A stretch of 58,412 bases of DNA from the NCBI RefSeq assembly GCF_001463745.1, contig NZ_BBWJ01000034.1, positions 1 through 58,412 on the forward strand, given 5' to 3'. The notes under the pieces were generated by a model. It saw only the letters and a program-made list of their open reading frames with translations, made no database searches and was not told the DNA's origin. Position 1 is the first letter of the stretch. Every line of letters starts with the position of its first letter. Shown one piece after another: positions 16,977-24,879 of this stretch. The position numbers and the translations under genes were made by a program. This stretch comes from Aureimonas sp. AU22. Lineage in GTDB: Bacteria > Pseudomonadota > Alphaproteobacteria > Rhizobiales > Rhizobiaceae.

Positions 16977-18206
16977 TCAGTTGAAGCGGAACGAGGCCTT
17001 GGCCCAGACCGTGTGGAAGTCGAAGTCGTCGTCGGACTTCGTCGTCAGCGTCGACCCGTCGGCGAGCGGGATCACCAGTTCGGAATCGGTCGATCCGAGG
17101 TCGGTGTACAGGTACTCGAGCCCGAGGATCAGGTTGTCGGTCACCGCGTAATCGGTGCCGGCGCCCACGGCGTATCCGACGCGCGTGTCGTCGTCGCTGG
17201 CCGCCAGGCCGAATGGCGTGTTGACGATCGTGGTCTCGACGTTGCCGAAGGCGACGCCGCCCGTGCCGTAGACGAGGAAGCGGTCGAGGCCGACGCCGCC
17301 CTTGAGGCGCACGGTGGCGAGGTAGTCGAGCTCGCGCGACGCCCCGATCGTGTCCACGCCGTTGGTGATGCCCGCGCTCTTGGTGATGTCGACATAGGAC
17401 AGGTCGCCGACGACGCCGAGCACGAAGGCCTGCCCGCCGAGCGCATCGCCGAGCGCGAAGTTGTAGCCCACGTGGCCGCCGCCGGCGAAGCTGTCGTCGT
17501 CCTCGGAGTAGGAGCGATGGTTGGCGCCGAAATCGTAGGCGTAGGTCTGGGCTGGCCGGCCGGGCGTCGGGGCGACGGCGGGCGAGCCGGCGGTCGCGGG
17601 CGTATCCGGGGTTGCCGGGACCGCCGGGGTGCCGGGGGTCGCTGGCACGGCCGGAGTGCCGGGCGTTCCGGGCTGGGCTGGTGTCACAATAGTCTGGAAC
17701 TGGCCCGCCGCGGCAAGGGCGCCCACGCCGCCAACGGCCGCATAGGCGGCGGAGAGCTCTTCCGCGGTCAGGATGCCGTCCGTGCCATCGGGATATTCGA
17801 CGGCGCAACTACCGGCCGCGATGCCCCCGACGGCCGCGCCCGTGCAGGAATATTCCAGGGTTCCGAACACGGCAGGCGTGCCAGGGGTACCTGGCGTTCC
17901 CGGCGAACCAGGGGTGCCGGGGATGGCGGGGCTGCCGGGGCTGCCGGGAATGAACGGGGTGGGTGGCAGCGCTTCGCGCCCGGGCGATGCAGCGATGCCG
18001 GGGACGAAGACGAAGCTCGACGGCATGTTCGACGAGCCGCCGTTGAAGGAGCCACCTGCCTGACCGCCGACATAGAGACCGGTCCAGGAGAAGGCCGGAG
18101 CGAGAACGGCGACCGGAGGGGGCTCCGGCGGATAGTCGACGATGTCGGCCGCGAAGGCCGGACCGGCGATCGCGCTGGCCGTCAGCGCGAGGAGGAGTTT
18201 CTTCAT
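16977..18206 (-). CDS. Outer-membrane beta-barrel protein with collagen-like inserts
   Basis: A 409-residue protein from ATG 18206 (GGAG upstream; the frame continues upstream without support). Signal peptide MKKLLLALTASAIAGPAFAA is cleaved near residue 20. The start of the mature domain (FSWTGLYVGGQAGGSF) and the C-terminal barrel (about 235-409, VGYNFALGDALG, ending KASFRFN with a terminal aromatic-rich strand) are typical of the Omp25/Omp31-like OMP_b-brl family of Hyphomicrobiales. Between strands lies an unusual 160-residue insertion. It has Gly-(Ser/Thr)-Pro triplets at 88-110 and Pro-Gly-Thr/Ala-Val-Pro repeats at 176-218, around a segment with a Cys pair (C121, C134). The insert is probably an exposed loop. 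Confidence 0.85.
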   Translation of the reverse strand: MKKLLLALTASAIAGPAFAADIVDYPPEPPPVAVLAPAFSWTGLYVGGQAGGSFNGGSSNMPSSFVFVPGIAASPGREALPPTPFIPGSPGSPAIPGTPGSPGTPGTPGTPAVFGTLEYSCTGAAVGGIAAGSCAVEYPDGTDGILTAEELSAAYAAVGGVGALAAAGQFQTIVTPAQPGTPGTPAVPATPGTPAVPATPDTPATAGSPAVAPTPGRPAQTYAYDFGANHRSYSEDDDSFAGGGHVGYNFALGDALGGQAFVLGVVGDLSYVDITKSAGITNGVDTIGASRELDYLATVRLKGGVGLDRFLVYGTGGVAFGNVETTIVNTPFGLAASDDDTRVGYAVGAGTDYAVTDNLILGLEYLYTDLGSTDSELVIPLADGSTLTTKSDDDFDFHTVWAKASFRFN

Positions 18207-18384
18207 GACATCAGCTCCAGTCGTTTGGTTGTGTCCGACGTCATTGATGGTCCGCCGGTATCTTGGGTCCTGAGGGTGTCGAGGCCGCACCGACCCATCC
18301 GCCGGCGCGGGCCGGAGGTGGCGGCACATGGGATCGGAGGTCGGGAGGCGGAGCGGCGCACCGCCTCCCGGGACTTGGATCGCC

Positions 18385-19224
18385 TTAGTTCGGCAGGTCG
18401 GCCGTGATGGCCTGATTGAAGGCCGATCCGTCGAAGCCCATCGAGATCGTGCCGGTGTTCAGGGCACCGACGACGGTCGTCGACACGCCGGCGAGATCCA
18501 TGCTGTTGGCAATCGCCGCGACGTTGCCGGTGATTTCGCCCACGTTGTAGGCGAGGTTGCTGGCATAGAGGTCGGTGAGCGGGCCGTTGGTCAGCGCCTC
18601 CGTGGCCGCGGTCACCGTCGTGGACGGGCCTTCGAGCGTCAGAGAGGTGAGCTGCGAGGCCGTCGCGGACGATGCCGTGTTCGACGTGTTGGCGGCGGCG
18701 GAAGTCGCCGAGCCGACCGAGGTGCTCAGGCTGCCCGTGGCGGCGGTGGTGGAGTTGCTGGCGCGCAAGGCGGTCGACGAAACCGCCGATGCGACGTCGC
18801 CCGTGTTCAGGGCGCCGACGACCGTGGTGGCGATCTCGGCGGAGCTGGCGATCTCACCGATGGTGCGGACCGCCGTCGACGTCGCGCCGAGGTCCAGGCC
18901 GAGTTCCAGTTCAGCGCCCGCGGCGATCGACAGGGCTGGAGGAGCGAGGGTCAGGCCGCCGCCGGCTGCAGCCTCGAGATTGATGTTCAGGGTCGGCGCG
19001 TCGATGTTCGCGAGGGTCTCGGCGCCGGTCTGGCCGAGAACGATGCCGCCGTTGATCGTGCCGACGTTGACGGCCTGGTTCGCCCAGTTGCCGTTGGCGA
19101 AGGTGCCCTGAAGGCCGATCAGGTTGGCGCCGATCGCGTCGGAGAGCGACTGGGCCTGGGCACCGCCGACCGTGGCGAGGCCCATGACGAACGCCGAGGC
19201 GCCGATTGCGAGTAGGGTCTTCAT
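18385..19224 (-). CDS. Secreted Ala/Ser/Thr-rich protein, HfaD-like (tentative)
   Basis: A 279-residue protein with a signal peptide (MKTLLAIGASAFVMGLATVG, cleavage near AQAQ, residue 25). The mature part is rich in Ala, Ser, Thr, Asn and Gly and poor in charge, like adhesins or functional amyloid subunits. The decamer TTVVGALNTG occurs twice (133-142 and 249-258), and related N-T-G turns occur at 44-66. It follows a CsgG-family lipoprotein gene and a small HfaA-like gene, the order of hfaA-hfaB-hfaD in stalked alphaproteobacteria, which anchor holdfast polysaccharide to the cell. The HfaD call rests on position and composition more than sequence. Confidence 0.5.
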   Translation of the reverse strand: MKTLLAIGASAFVMGLATVGGAQAQSLSDAIGANLIGLQGTFANGNWANQAVNVGTINGGIVLGQTGAETLANIDAPTLNINLEAAAGGGLTLAPPALSIAAGAELELGLDLGATSTAVRTIGEIASSAEIATTVVGALNTGDVASAVSSTALRASNSTTAATGSLSTSVGSATSAAANTSNTASSATASQLTSLTLEGPSTTVTAATEALTNGPLTDLYASNLAYNVGEITGNVAAIANSMDLAGVSTTVVGALNTGTISMGFDGSAFNQAITADLPN

Positions 19225-19345
19225 TTGATAGCTCCAGCTTGTTGCCCGAGATCGTCCGGCTCCCTGTCGGTCGTCTCGATGATTGGACAGGGTTTTTCGA
19301 GAGCCTGTCTCTCGGCGGGACGATTGCAGCGTCCCGTCGAATTCC

Positions 19346-20404
19346 TCATTGCGTCAGGATGGCCTGCGCCTTGGCCTGCGCGCTCGTGTCCTCGCCGCTG
19401 CCGTTGCTGCCTGCGAAGTTTCCGCTGGCGCCGGCATAGGGCTTCTCCTTCTGCGCTGCGGCCGGCGTTGCGGGCGCAGCAGCCTGTGGCTGAGGCATCC
19501 TCGCGGCGGCACCGGCCGAGGGAATGGGACCTGCGACACCCGGAGGCAGAGCGCCCACCGCCTTCGCGGCGGCCTTCGACGTCGCCAGCGCCTTCACGGC
19601 TTCGGCCGTCTTGGTGTGGTCGACATAGCCGTGCCCGCGATCGACGTACTCGCGGCAATCGGCGAAATTGTTCGCGTTCATCACCTGCGTCAGCAGTTCG
19701 AACGTCGAGAGGTTGAGCATCTGACGCAGCGCGAAGTGGATGGCCTCGCGTTCGCGGCCGCCGAAATCGATGCTGGTCAGCTGATCTCCGATGAACCGGC
19801 CGACCCCGATCCCCGCCTCGGACGAGAAGATCTGCTTCTGGAGCGGCACGTTGGCGACGATCAGCCCGCTGTTGGCGTCCGTCATCGCCAGATCGAGACC
19901 GATCAGAATGCGGTTCTGACGGTACTTCACGCCGACGCCGCCGACCTCGACTTCCGCTCCGCTCCCGGGGATGAAATCCAGCGAATTGATCGACCCGGTG
20001 ATGTAGAAGTTCGACGGGATCTGGCGCGAGGTGTCGCGGATCCGCCATTCGGCTTCCGTGGTCATCACGCGGGGGTCGCGCCGGTTCACCACCGTCGCAC
20101 CCGCCTTGAACAGCGCCGACTGGATCATGTCGCCGGCGCCCTGCGTGACGAACTTGCCGACGCCGCCGTCGGTGAAGCTTTCCTTGCCGGTCTGGTCGAG
20201 GACCGCGCCGACCGAGAACACAAGGTTCCGCGCGATCCGCCCGTTCAGACAGGTCAGCGCCTTGTCGAACGGTGTGACGATGTCGCTGATCGGCGGCCCC
20301 TGAACGAGCTTCGCGTTGCTGGTGGAGCCCGCGACACCGGGTGCCCCGGCGCAGCCCGACAGAAGGGCGAGGCAGAGAAGCGACGAGACGAGCGAGCGAC
20401 GCAT
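19346..20404 (-). CDS. CsgG-family outer-membrane lipoprotein, HfaB-like
   Basis: A 352-residue lipoprotein: the signal sequence ends in the lipobox LLSGC (Cys18). The core (about 30-255) is CsgG-like, with a cluster GVGKFVTQGAGDMIQSALFKAG, then VVNRRDPRVMTTEAEW, SNFYITGSINSLDF and a conserved strand pair around RILIGLDLAMTDANSGLIV. CsgG forms the outer-membrane secretion pore for curli; the Caulobacter homologue HfaB secretes and assembles the holdfast anchor proteins HfaA and HfaD. The C-terminal 90 residues are Ala/Pro/Gln-rich and disordered. It starts 8 bp after the hfaA-like stop, so the two are one transcription unit. No csgA/csgE/csgF neighbours exist, which favours HfaB over curli. 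Confidence 0.75.
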   Translation of the reverse strand: MRRSLVSSLLCLALLSGCAGAPGVAGSTSNAKLVQGPPISDIVTPFDKALTCLNGRIARNLVFSVGAVLDQTGKESFTDGGVGKFVTQGAGDMIQSALFKAGATVVNRRDPRVMTTEAEWRIRDTSRQIPSNFYITGSINSLDFIPGSGAEVEVGGVGVKYRQNRILIGLDLAMTDANSGLIVANVPLQKQIFSSEAGIGVGRFIGDQLTSIDFGGREREAIHFALRQMLNLSTFELLTQVMNANNFADCREYVDRGHGYVDHTKTAEAVKALATSKAAAKAVGALPPGVAGPIPSAGAAARMPQPQAAAPATPAAAQKEKPYAGASGNFAGSNGSGEDTSAQAKAQAILTQ

Positions 20405-20412
20405 CAGGGGAC

Positions 20413-20874
20413 TCAGTTACACGTCGGGGACGTGTTGAAAGGCTGGCTGTCGATGGAAACGCGCCCATCCTGACAGCCGCTCGAAACCGCCTGATTGTCG
20501 GTGGCGACGGATATGTTTCCGCGACCGGAGATGTCGATATTGTTGGTCGACGTGTTGACGGCGCCGATCGCCGTCGTCTGCTGACCGATTTCGTTGGTTT
20601 CCGAGTTGGTCTGCGTCTCGATCCGGTCGCCGTACTGGATGTGGTTCGTCGATGTGATCTGTGTCTTGCCCAGCGACTCGTAGTATCCCGACTCTTCCTT
20701 CTTGATGAGGTCGGAGCGAAGGAGCCGAAGGTTCCTGTCGGCCGTCGAGGAAAAGCTGAAGTTCCCGTTCCAGTCGGAAGAAGGGCTGACAGTACTTTGC
20801 GCAGCTGCAGGCGGCGAGGCGGACGCAAGAAGAACGACGATGCACCAGAGCTTGTGTCGTGCCCGGATCGACAT
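20413..20874 (-). CDS. Small secreted Asn/Thr/Ser-rich protein, HfaA-like
   Basis: A 153-residue protein with a signal peptide (MSIRARHKLWCIVVLLASASPPAAAQ, cleavage about residue 26). The C-terminal half has curlin-like alternation of Gln/Asn/Thr/Ser (TNSETNEIGQQTTAIGAVN, then TNNIDISGRGNISVATDNQAV) and ends with two Cys (C133, C152) that could form a disulfide. HfaA proteins are small, secreted, amyloid-forming holdfast anchors with a similar AIG...N...Q...SG pattern. It is the first gene of a three-gene minus-strand operon with the CsgG-like gene. Another possibility is an unrelated curlin-like subunit. Confidence 0.6.
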   Translation of the reverse strand: MSIRARHKLWCIVVLLASASPPAAAQSTVSPSSDWNGNFSFSSTADRNLRLLRSDLIKKEESGYYESLGKTQITSTNHIQYGDRIETQTNSETNEIGQQTTAIGAVNTSTNNIDISGRGNISVATDNQAVSSGCQDGRVSIDSQPFNTSPTCN

Positions 20875-21209
20875 GGATGTCTCGTCCCTTCTCTGGCCGA
20901 GCGCGTTCGACTTCCCGGATAGCGTTCCGGCAAGGTGATCGACACACTCGATTTTCGGGGAAGATCTGTCGCCAGACCTGCCGTTTCCTCAACGGGAGGT
21001 AGCCACAGAGAAGGCGTCGCATGCAACTATAAAGTGCATACGGTGGTGTTCCTGCAACCACTGTGTGGCAGTGGAGGCACAACCATGGCGCGAGTGCGAC
21101 ACGGAAGCACTGGCCGACGGCGATGCGATCGGCACGCGACACTATCCGCGGGAACTCCCCCTGCCGCTAGTGCTCATAGAATTGGGCTTTCACGAAGGAG
21201 AGCCCGGTC
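20875..21209. promoter_or_regulatory. Divergent intergenic region, holdfast operon and DUF2793 gene
   Basis: A 335-bp region with no credible gene. It must hold both divergent promoters. It contains an inverted repeat CCACTG-N5-CAGTGG at about 21059-21075 and a short ATGCA/TGCAT pair around 21020-21041 enclosing an AT-rich ACTATAAAG. No TTAA-N7-TTAA site was found, so direct CtrA control is not suggested by sequence. GAAGGAGA near 21196 is the ribosome-binding site of the plus-strand gene. Confidence 0.4.
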
Positions 21210-22061
21210 ATGTCGCAGTCGCCCCGCCTGTCCCTGCCGCTGCTGATGCCTCAGCAGGCCCAGCGCCACCTGACGTTGAACGACGCCTTCCGTCTCCTGG
21301 ATGTGCTGGTTCAGACCGCGGTCGTTTCGGCGACCCGGACGGACGAGCCGGACGCGGTGTCCGAAGGAATGCTCTTCATCCTGCCGGCCGGGGCGAGCGG
21401 TGCCCGCTGGGGCGACATGGCGGCAGGCTCGCTCGCCCTGTTCGAGAACGGTGGCTTCGTGGAAATCCGCCCGGTCGCGGGTCAGATCGCCTATGTCGCC
21501 GATCAGGGGGCGCTGGTCGTCTTCGACGGCACGGCTTGGGGAGGCGGGCCGCTCTCGCGCGACGAGTGGCCGGCGATCGGCATCAATGCCGAAGCGTCCG
21601 AGGCGAACCGGCTGACCGTCGCGGCCGATTCCGAACTCCTGACCTTCGACGCGCGCACGCCGGGATCGGGGGATGCCCGCAAGGTCGTCAACAAGCAGTC
21701 GCCGGCACATGTCGCCTCCGTCCTGTTCCAGTCCGGCTTCGCGGGGCTGGCCGAGATCGGGCTGGTCGGGGACGATGGCTTCGCCGTCCGCGTTTCGACG
21801 GACGGCGCCTTGTTCCGGCCCGCGATGAAGGCCGACCCGGCATCCGGGCATGTTTCGGTGGCTCAGGATGCCGCACCGGTCTGTGCCCTCGATGTGGGTG
21901 GCGCCGTGCGCGTCGCTTCCTATCTGAAGTCGGCGCTGCCACCGGCCGGAGCCGGGGCGGGCCAGATCGTCCTCGTGGCGAACGAGGCGGGCGGCGCGGT
22001 GCTGGCCTTCAGCGACGGCGCCAGCTGGAGACGGGTGACGGATCGCGCCATTGTGAGCTGA
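21210..22061 (+). CDS. DUF2793 protein, GTA head-spike (GhsA)-like
   Basis: A 283-residue protein. The N-terminal 110 residues match DUF2793: [29 protein letters not shown], then [34 protein letters not shown] and [11 protein letters not shown]. The C-terminal part (about 115-283) is variable with beta-rich repeats. DUF2793 occurs in proteins of alphaproteobacterial GTAs; in Rhodobacter capsulatus the head-spike protein GhsA, needed for binding to the recipient capsule, is encoded away from the main cluster and, as I recall, carries this domain. The GTA structural cluster lies 26.5 kb downstream in this window. Start ATG 21210 has GAAGGAGA upstream. A tail-fibre or prophage remnant origin is the alternative. 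Confidence 0.75.
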   Translation: MSQSPRLSLPLLMPQQAQRHLTLNDAFRLLDVLVQTAVVSATRTDEPDAVSEGMLFILPAGASGARWGDMAAGSLALFENGGFVEIRPVAGQIAYVADQGALVVFDGTAWGGGPLSRDEWPAIGINAEASEANRLTVAADSELLTFDARTPGSGDARKVVNKQSPAHVASVLFQSGFAGLAEIGLVGDDGFAVRVSTDGALFRPAMKADPASGHVSVAQDAAPVCALDVGGAVRVASYLKSALPPAGAGAGQIVLVANEAGGAVLAFSDGASWRRVTDRAIVS

Positions 22062-22164
22062 AGCGCGCGATGGCGGCTCGCCCGTCAGCTTGGCGCCGGG
22101 CATGGCATGGCACAGCCTCGGGCTGGCGAGCATCGAATCGCCGCGGTGCGTGCTTTGGAGACGG

Positions 22165-23304
22165 ATGATCATGTCGGTTTGGGCGATCGGATTGATGACC
22201 GGAACGGTGCTCGACGGCAATGTCGACATCGCCATGCTCTGCACGGACGGCGAGACGATCCACGAGTTCGGACCGACGCTGCTGGCGCCTTACCCGAAGG
22301 ACATTCGGCCCCTCCTGAAGGAAACGCTGGCGGCCGCGTCGCGCTGGAACTTCGAGGGACACGAACCGGTCATCTTCGATACCGCCGAGGAAGCGCTGAC
22401 GATCGCCCAGTCGGACGCGGTGCAGGCATTTCTCGAAGACGAGGGATTGCCGAACGTCGATTGCGGCGTGATCGGCTTCCACGGACAGACCGTCCTGCAT
22501 CGTGCGCCGACGGCCGAGCGCTTCGGTGACACGCGCCAGCTCGGCGACGGCGAGGAAATGGCGCGTCGCCTCGGCATCACCGTGGTCTACGATTTCCGGA
22601 GCCGCGACGTGGCCTTCGGCGGCCAGGGCGCACCGTTGGCGCCGATCTATCACAAGGCGCTGCTGGCTCGGATCGGGGCCGGCGAGGACACTGCCTTCCT
22701 CAATCTCGGCGGCGTCGCCAACATCACCTGGGTGTCGGCGGACGGCGAGATGCACGCCTTCGACACGGGACCCGCCAACGCACCGCTCAACGACTGGGTC
22801 CATTCCCACACGAAGCGCGAAATGGATCGCGACGGGCTTCTGGCCGCGGCCGGCCATGTGGACGAGGCGCGGCTCGCCGCGCTCCTCGAGCATCCCTATC
22901 TCGGCGCTCCTTATCCGAAGTCGCTCGACCGCAACGACTTCACGGCGCACATGGCCGACGGCCTGTCGCTGGAGGACGGAGCGGCGCTCCTGACCGCCTT
23001 CACGGCCGGCGCCGTCGGGCGGGCGCTGGACCTCCTGCCCGTGCGCCCGACACGGCTGGTCGTCGGCGGCGGCGGACGGCGCAACCCGGTGCTGATGCGC
23101 GAGATTACCAGACGGGCGGGCGCCGAGGCCGTGGACTGCGACGCGCTCGGCCTGCGCGGCGATGCCGTCGAGGCCGAGTGCTTCGCGTTTCTCGCCGTGC
23201 GCGTCCTGCGCGGGCTGCCCATCAGCTTTCCCTCGACGACGGGTGCGCCGAAGCCGCTGACGGGCGGACGAATCGCCCGGCCGATCGGGATTGCGACGAC
23301 CTGA
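22165..23304 (+). CDS. anmK: Anhydro-N-acetylmuramic acid kinase AnmK
   Basis: A 379-residue enzyme that hydrolyses and phosphorylates 1,6-anhydro-MurNAc from cell-wall turnover to MurNAc-6-phosphate, feeding peptidoglycan recycling. The N-terminal ATP-binding motif is [48 protein letters not shown] and [11 protein letters not shown] are the family's conserved blocks, and [13 protein letters not shown] is the C-terminal nucleotide motif. ATG 22165 lies 4 nt after GGAG; ATG 22171 gives better spacing and is an alternative (377 residues). MurQ or other recycling genes are not adjacent. Confidence 0.93.
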   Translation: MIMSVWAIGLMTGTVLDGNVDIAMLCTDGETIHEFGPTLLAPYPKDIRPLLKETLAAASRWNFEGHEPVIFDTAEEALTIAQSDAVQAFLEDEGLPNVDCGVIGFHGQTVLHRAPTAERFGDTRQLGDGEEMARRLGITVVYDFRSRDVAFGGQGAPLAPIYHKALLARIGAGEDTAFLNLGGVANITWVSADGEMHAFDTGPANAPLNDWVHSHTKREMDRDGLLAAAGHVDEARLAALLEHPYLGAPYPKSLDRNDFTAHMADGLSLEDGAALLTAFTAGAVGRALDLLPVRPTRLVVGGGGRRNPVLMREITRRAGAEAVDCDALGLRGDAVEAECFAFLAVRVLRGLPISFPSTTGAPKPLTGGRIARPIGIATT

Positions 23305-23395
23305 CGCCGGAAAAGAGCGGCGACGTTCCTTTCCGCGCATCCAAGCCGCTCCAACTGCGTTCCCGAATTGGAAACGTTACAGAGAGCGGAACCCC

Positions 23396-23899
23396 ATGCG
23401 ACTCAAGGTCAACGGATCGGAGTACGATCTCGACGTGGACATCCGCACGTCGCTGCTCGATGCCCTGCGCGATCACCTCGCACTGACTGGATCCAAGAAA
23501 GGCTGCGACCACGGCCAGTGCGGTGCCTGCACGGTGCTGATCGACGGTCGCCGCGTGAACTCGTGCCTGACGCTCGCGGTGATGCACGAGGGTGACGAGA
23601 TCACCACGATCGAGGGCCTCGGCGCCCCCGGCCACCTGCATCCGATGCAGGAGAGCTTCCTCCACCACGACGGTTACCAGTGCGGCTACTGCACGCCGGG
23701 CCAGATCGTCTCGGCCGTCGGCATGCTCGGCGAGGCGCGTGACAACTGGCCGAGCCATGCGTCGGAAACTCTGGATGGCAAGGTGGAGCTGACCGACGCC
23801 GAGATTTCCGAGCGCATGAGCGGCAATCTCTGCCGCTGCTCGGCCTATCCCAACATCGTGGACGCGATCCGCGACGCCAGCGGAAAGGGCGCGGCATGA
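23396..23899 (+). CDS. Molybdenum hydroxylase, [2Fe-2S] subunit (PaoA/YagT-like)
   Basis: A 167-residue electron-transfer subunit. The plant-ferredoxin-type cluster uses Cys37, 42, 45 and 57 ([13 protein letters not shown]). The second cluster uses Cys96, 99, 146 and 148 (CGYCTPGQ and NLCRC). There is no N-terminal twin-arginine signal, unlike E. coli PaoA, so the complex is probably cytoplasmic. ATG 23396 was chosen (GAGCGGA upstream); upstream codons are Arg/Pro-rich. It overlaps the next gene by 4 bp, and the three subunit genes form one operon. The substrate is likely an aldehyde or N-heterocycle but cannot be fixed. Confidence 0.93.
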   Translation: MRLKVNGSEYDLDVDIRTSLLDALRDHLALTGSKKGCDHGQCGACTVLIDGRRVNSCLTLAVMHEGDEITTIEGLGAPGHLHPMQESFLHHDGYQCGYCTPGQIVSAVGMLGEARDNWPSHASETLDGKVELTDAEISERMSGNLCRCSAYPNIVDAIRDASGKGAA

Positions 23900-24879
23900 A
23901 GACCTTCGATTATCAGCGCGCGTCCAGCGCGACCGAGGCTGCCGCCGTCGCCGCCGATGCCGCGACCAAGTTCATCGCGGGCGGCACCAACCTTCTCGAC
24001 CTCATGAAGCTTCAGGTCGAGACGCCGAGCCGCCTGGTGGACATCACCCGTCTGCCGCTCAAGAGCATCGAAGCGGACGGGGAGGGGCTGCGGATCGGCG
24101 CGCTCGTCTCGAACAGCGACCTTGCCGCCGACGAGCGCATCCGGCGCGACTACGCGGTGCTCGCCCGCGCGCTCCTGTCGGGTGCGTCCGGCCAGCTGCG
24201 CAACAAGGCGACGACCGGCGGCAACCTCCTGCAGCGCACCCGCTGCGGCTATTTCTACGAGACCAGCGCTCGCTGCAACAAGCGCGAGCCAGGCTCCGGC
24301 TGCGACGGGCGGGGCGGCTTCAACCGCATCCTCGCCATTCTCGGCACGTCCGAGCACTGCATCGCGACGCACCCGTCCGACATGGCGGTGGCGATGCGCG
24401 CGCTCGACGCCGAGGTGCTCACGCTCAAGGCCGACGGAACCGAGCGGACCATTCCGATCGAGGAACTGCACCGCCTGCCCGGGGACACGCCTCATATCGA
24501 GACGATCCTCGAGCCAGGTGAACTCATCACCGCGGTTCGCCTGCCCAAGCCTCTCGCCGGGCGCCACCTGTATCGAAAGGTGCGCGACCGCGCGTCCTAC
24601 GCCTTCGCGCTCTTTTCCGTCGCAGCCGTGGTGCGGATGGAGGAGGAGCGCATGGCCGACGTGCGCCTTGCCTTCGGCGGCATCGGCACCGTGCCGTGGC
24701 GCTCCAGGGGCGTCGAGGAGGTTCTGATCGGCGAAGCGCCGGGCGAGGTCGTCTTCTCGCGCGCGGCGGACCTCCTCCTGTCGGATGCCAAGGGCTACGG
24801 CGACAACGACTTCAAGATCGATCTGGTGCGCCGGACGCTTCCGGCCGTGCTCGCCGAAGCGGCGCAGGGAGGCGCATGA
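23896..24879 (+). CDS. Molybdenum hydroxylase, FAD subunit with extra 4Fe-4S site (PaoB/YagS-like)
   Basis: A 327-residue medium subunit. FAD-binding motifs are [14 protein letters not shown] (about 25-38) and ATTGGNLLQ (106-113). Between them and the C-terminal CO-dehydrogenase flavoprotein domain is an insertion with Cys117, 127, 136 and 155 ([17 protein letters not shown], then GC, then EHC). In E. coli PaoB the equivalent insertion holds a [4Fe-4S] cluster; here that is inferred from the four cysteines. The gene overlaps both neighbours by 4 bp (ATGA), indicating translational coupling and equal subunit dosage. Confidence 0.93.
   Translation: MKTFDYQRASSATEAAAVAADAATKFIAGGTNLLDLMKLQVETPSRLVDITRLPLKSIEADGEGLRIGALVSNSDLAADERIRRDYAVLARALLSGASGQLRNKATTGGNLLQRTRCGYFYETSARCNKREPGSGCDGRGGFNRILAILGTSEHCIATHPSDMAVAMRALDAEVLTLKADGTERTIPIEELHRLPGDTPHIETILEPGELITAVRLPKPLAGRHLYRKVRDRASYAFALFSVAAVVRMEEERMADVRLAFGGIGTVPWRSRGVEEVLIGEAPGEVVFSRAADLLLSDAKGYGDNDFKIDLVRRTLPAVLAEAAQGGA

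Noticed and set aside
17780-17830. EF-hand-like segment in the collagen-like OMP insert (around DGTDGILTAEEL)
   Set aside because: Spacing of acidic residues does not match the calcium-binding loop; the first ligand position is Pro and the third is Gly.
19278-19302. GACAGG/CCTGTC stem between the HfaB- and HfaD-like genes
   Set aside because: Six-base stem with a 12-nt loop and no T tract; the genes probably stay in one transcript.
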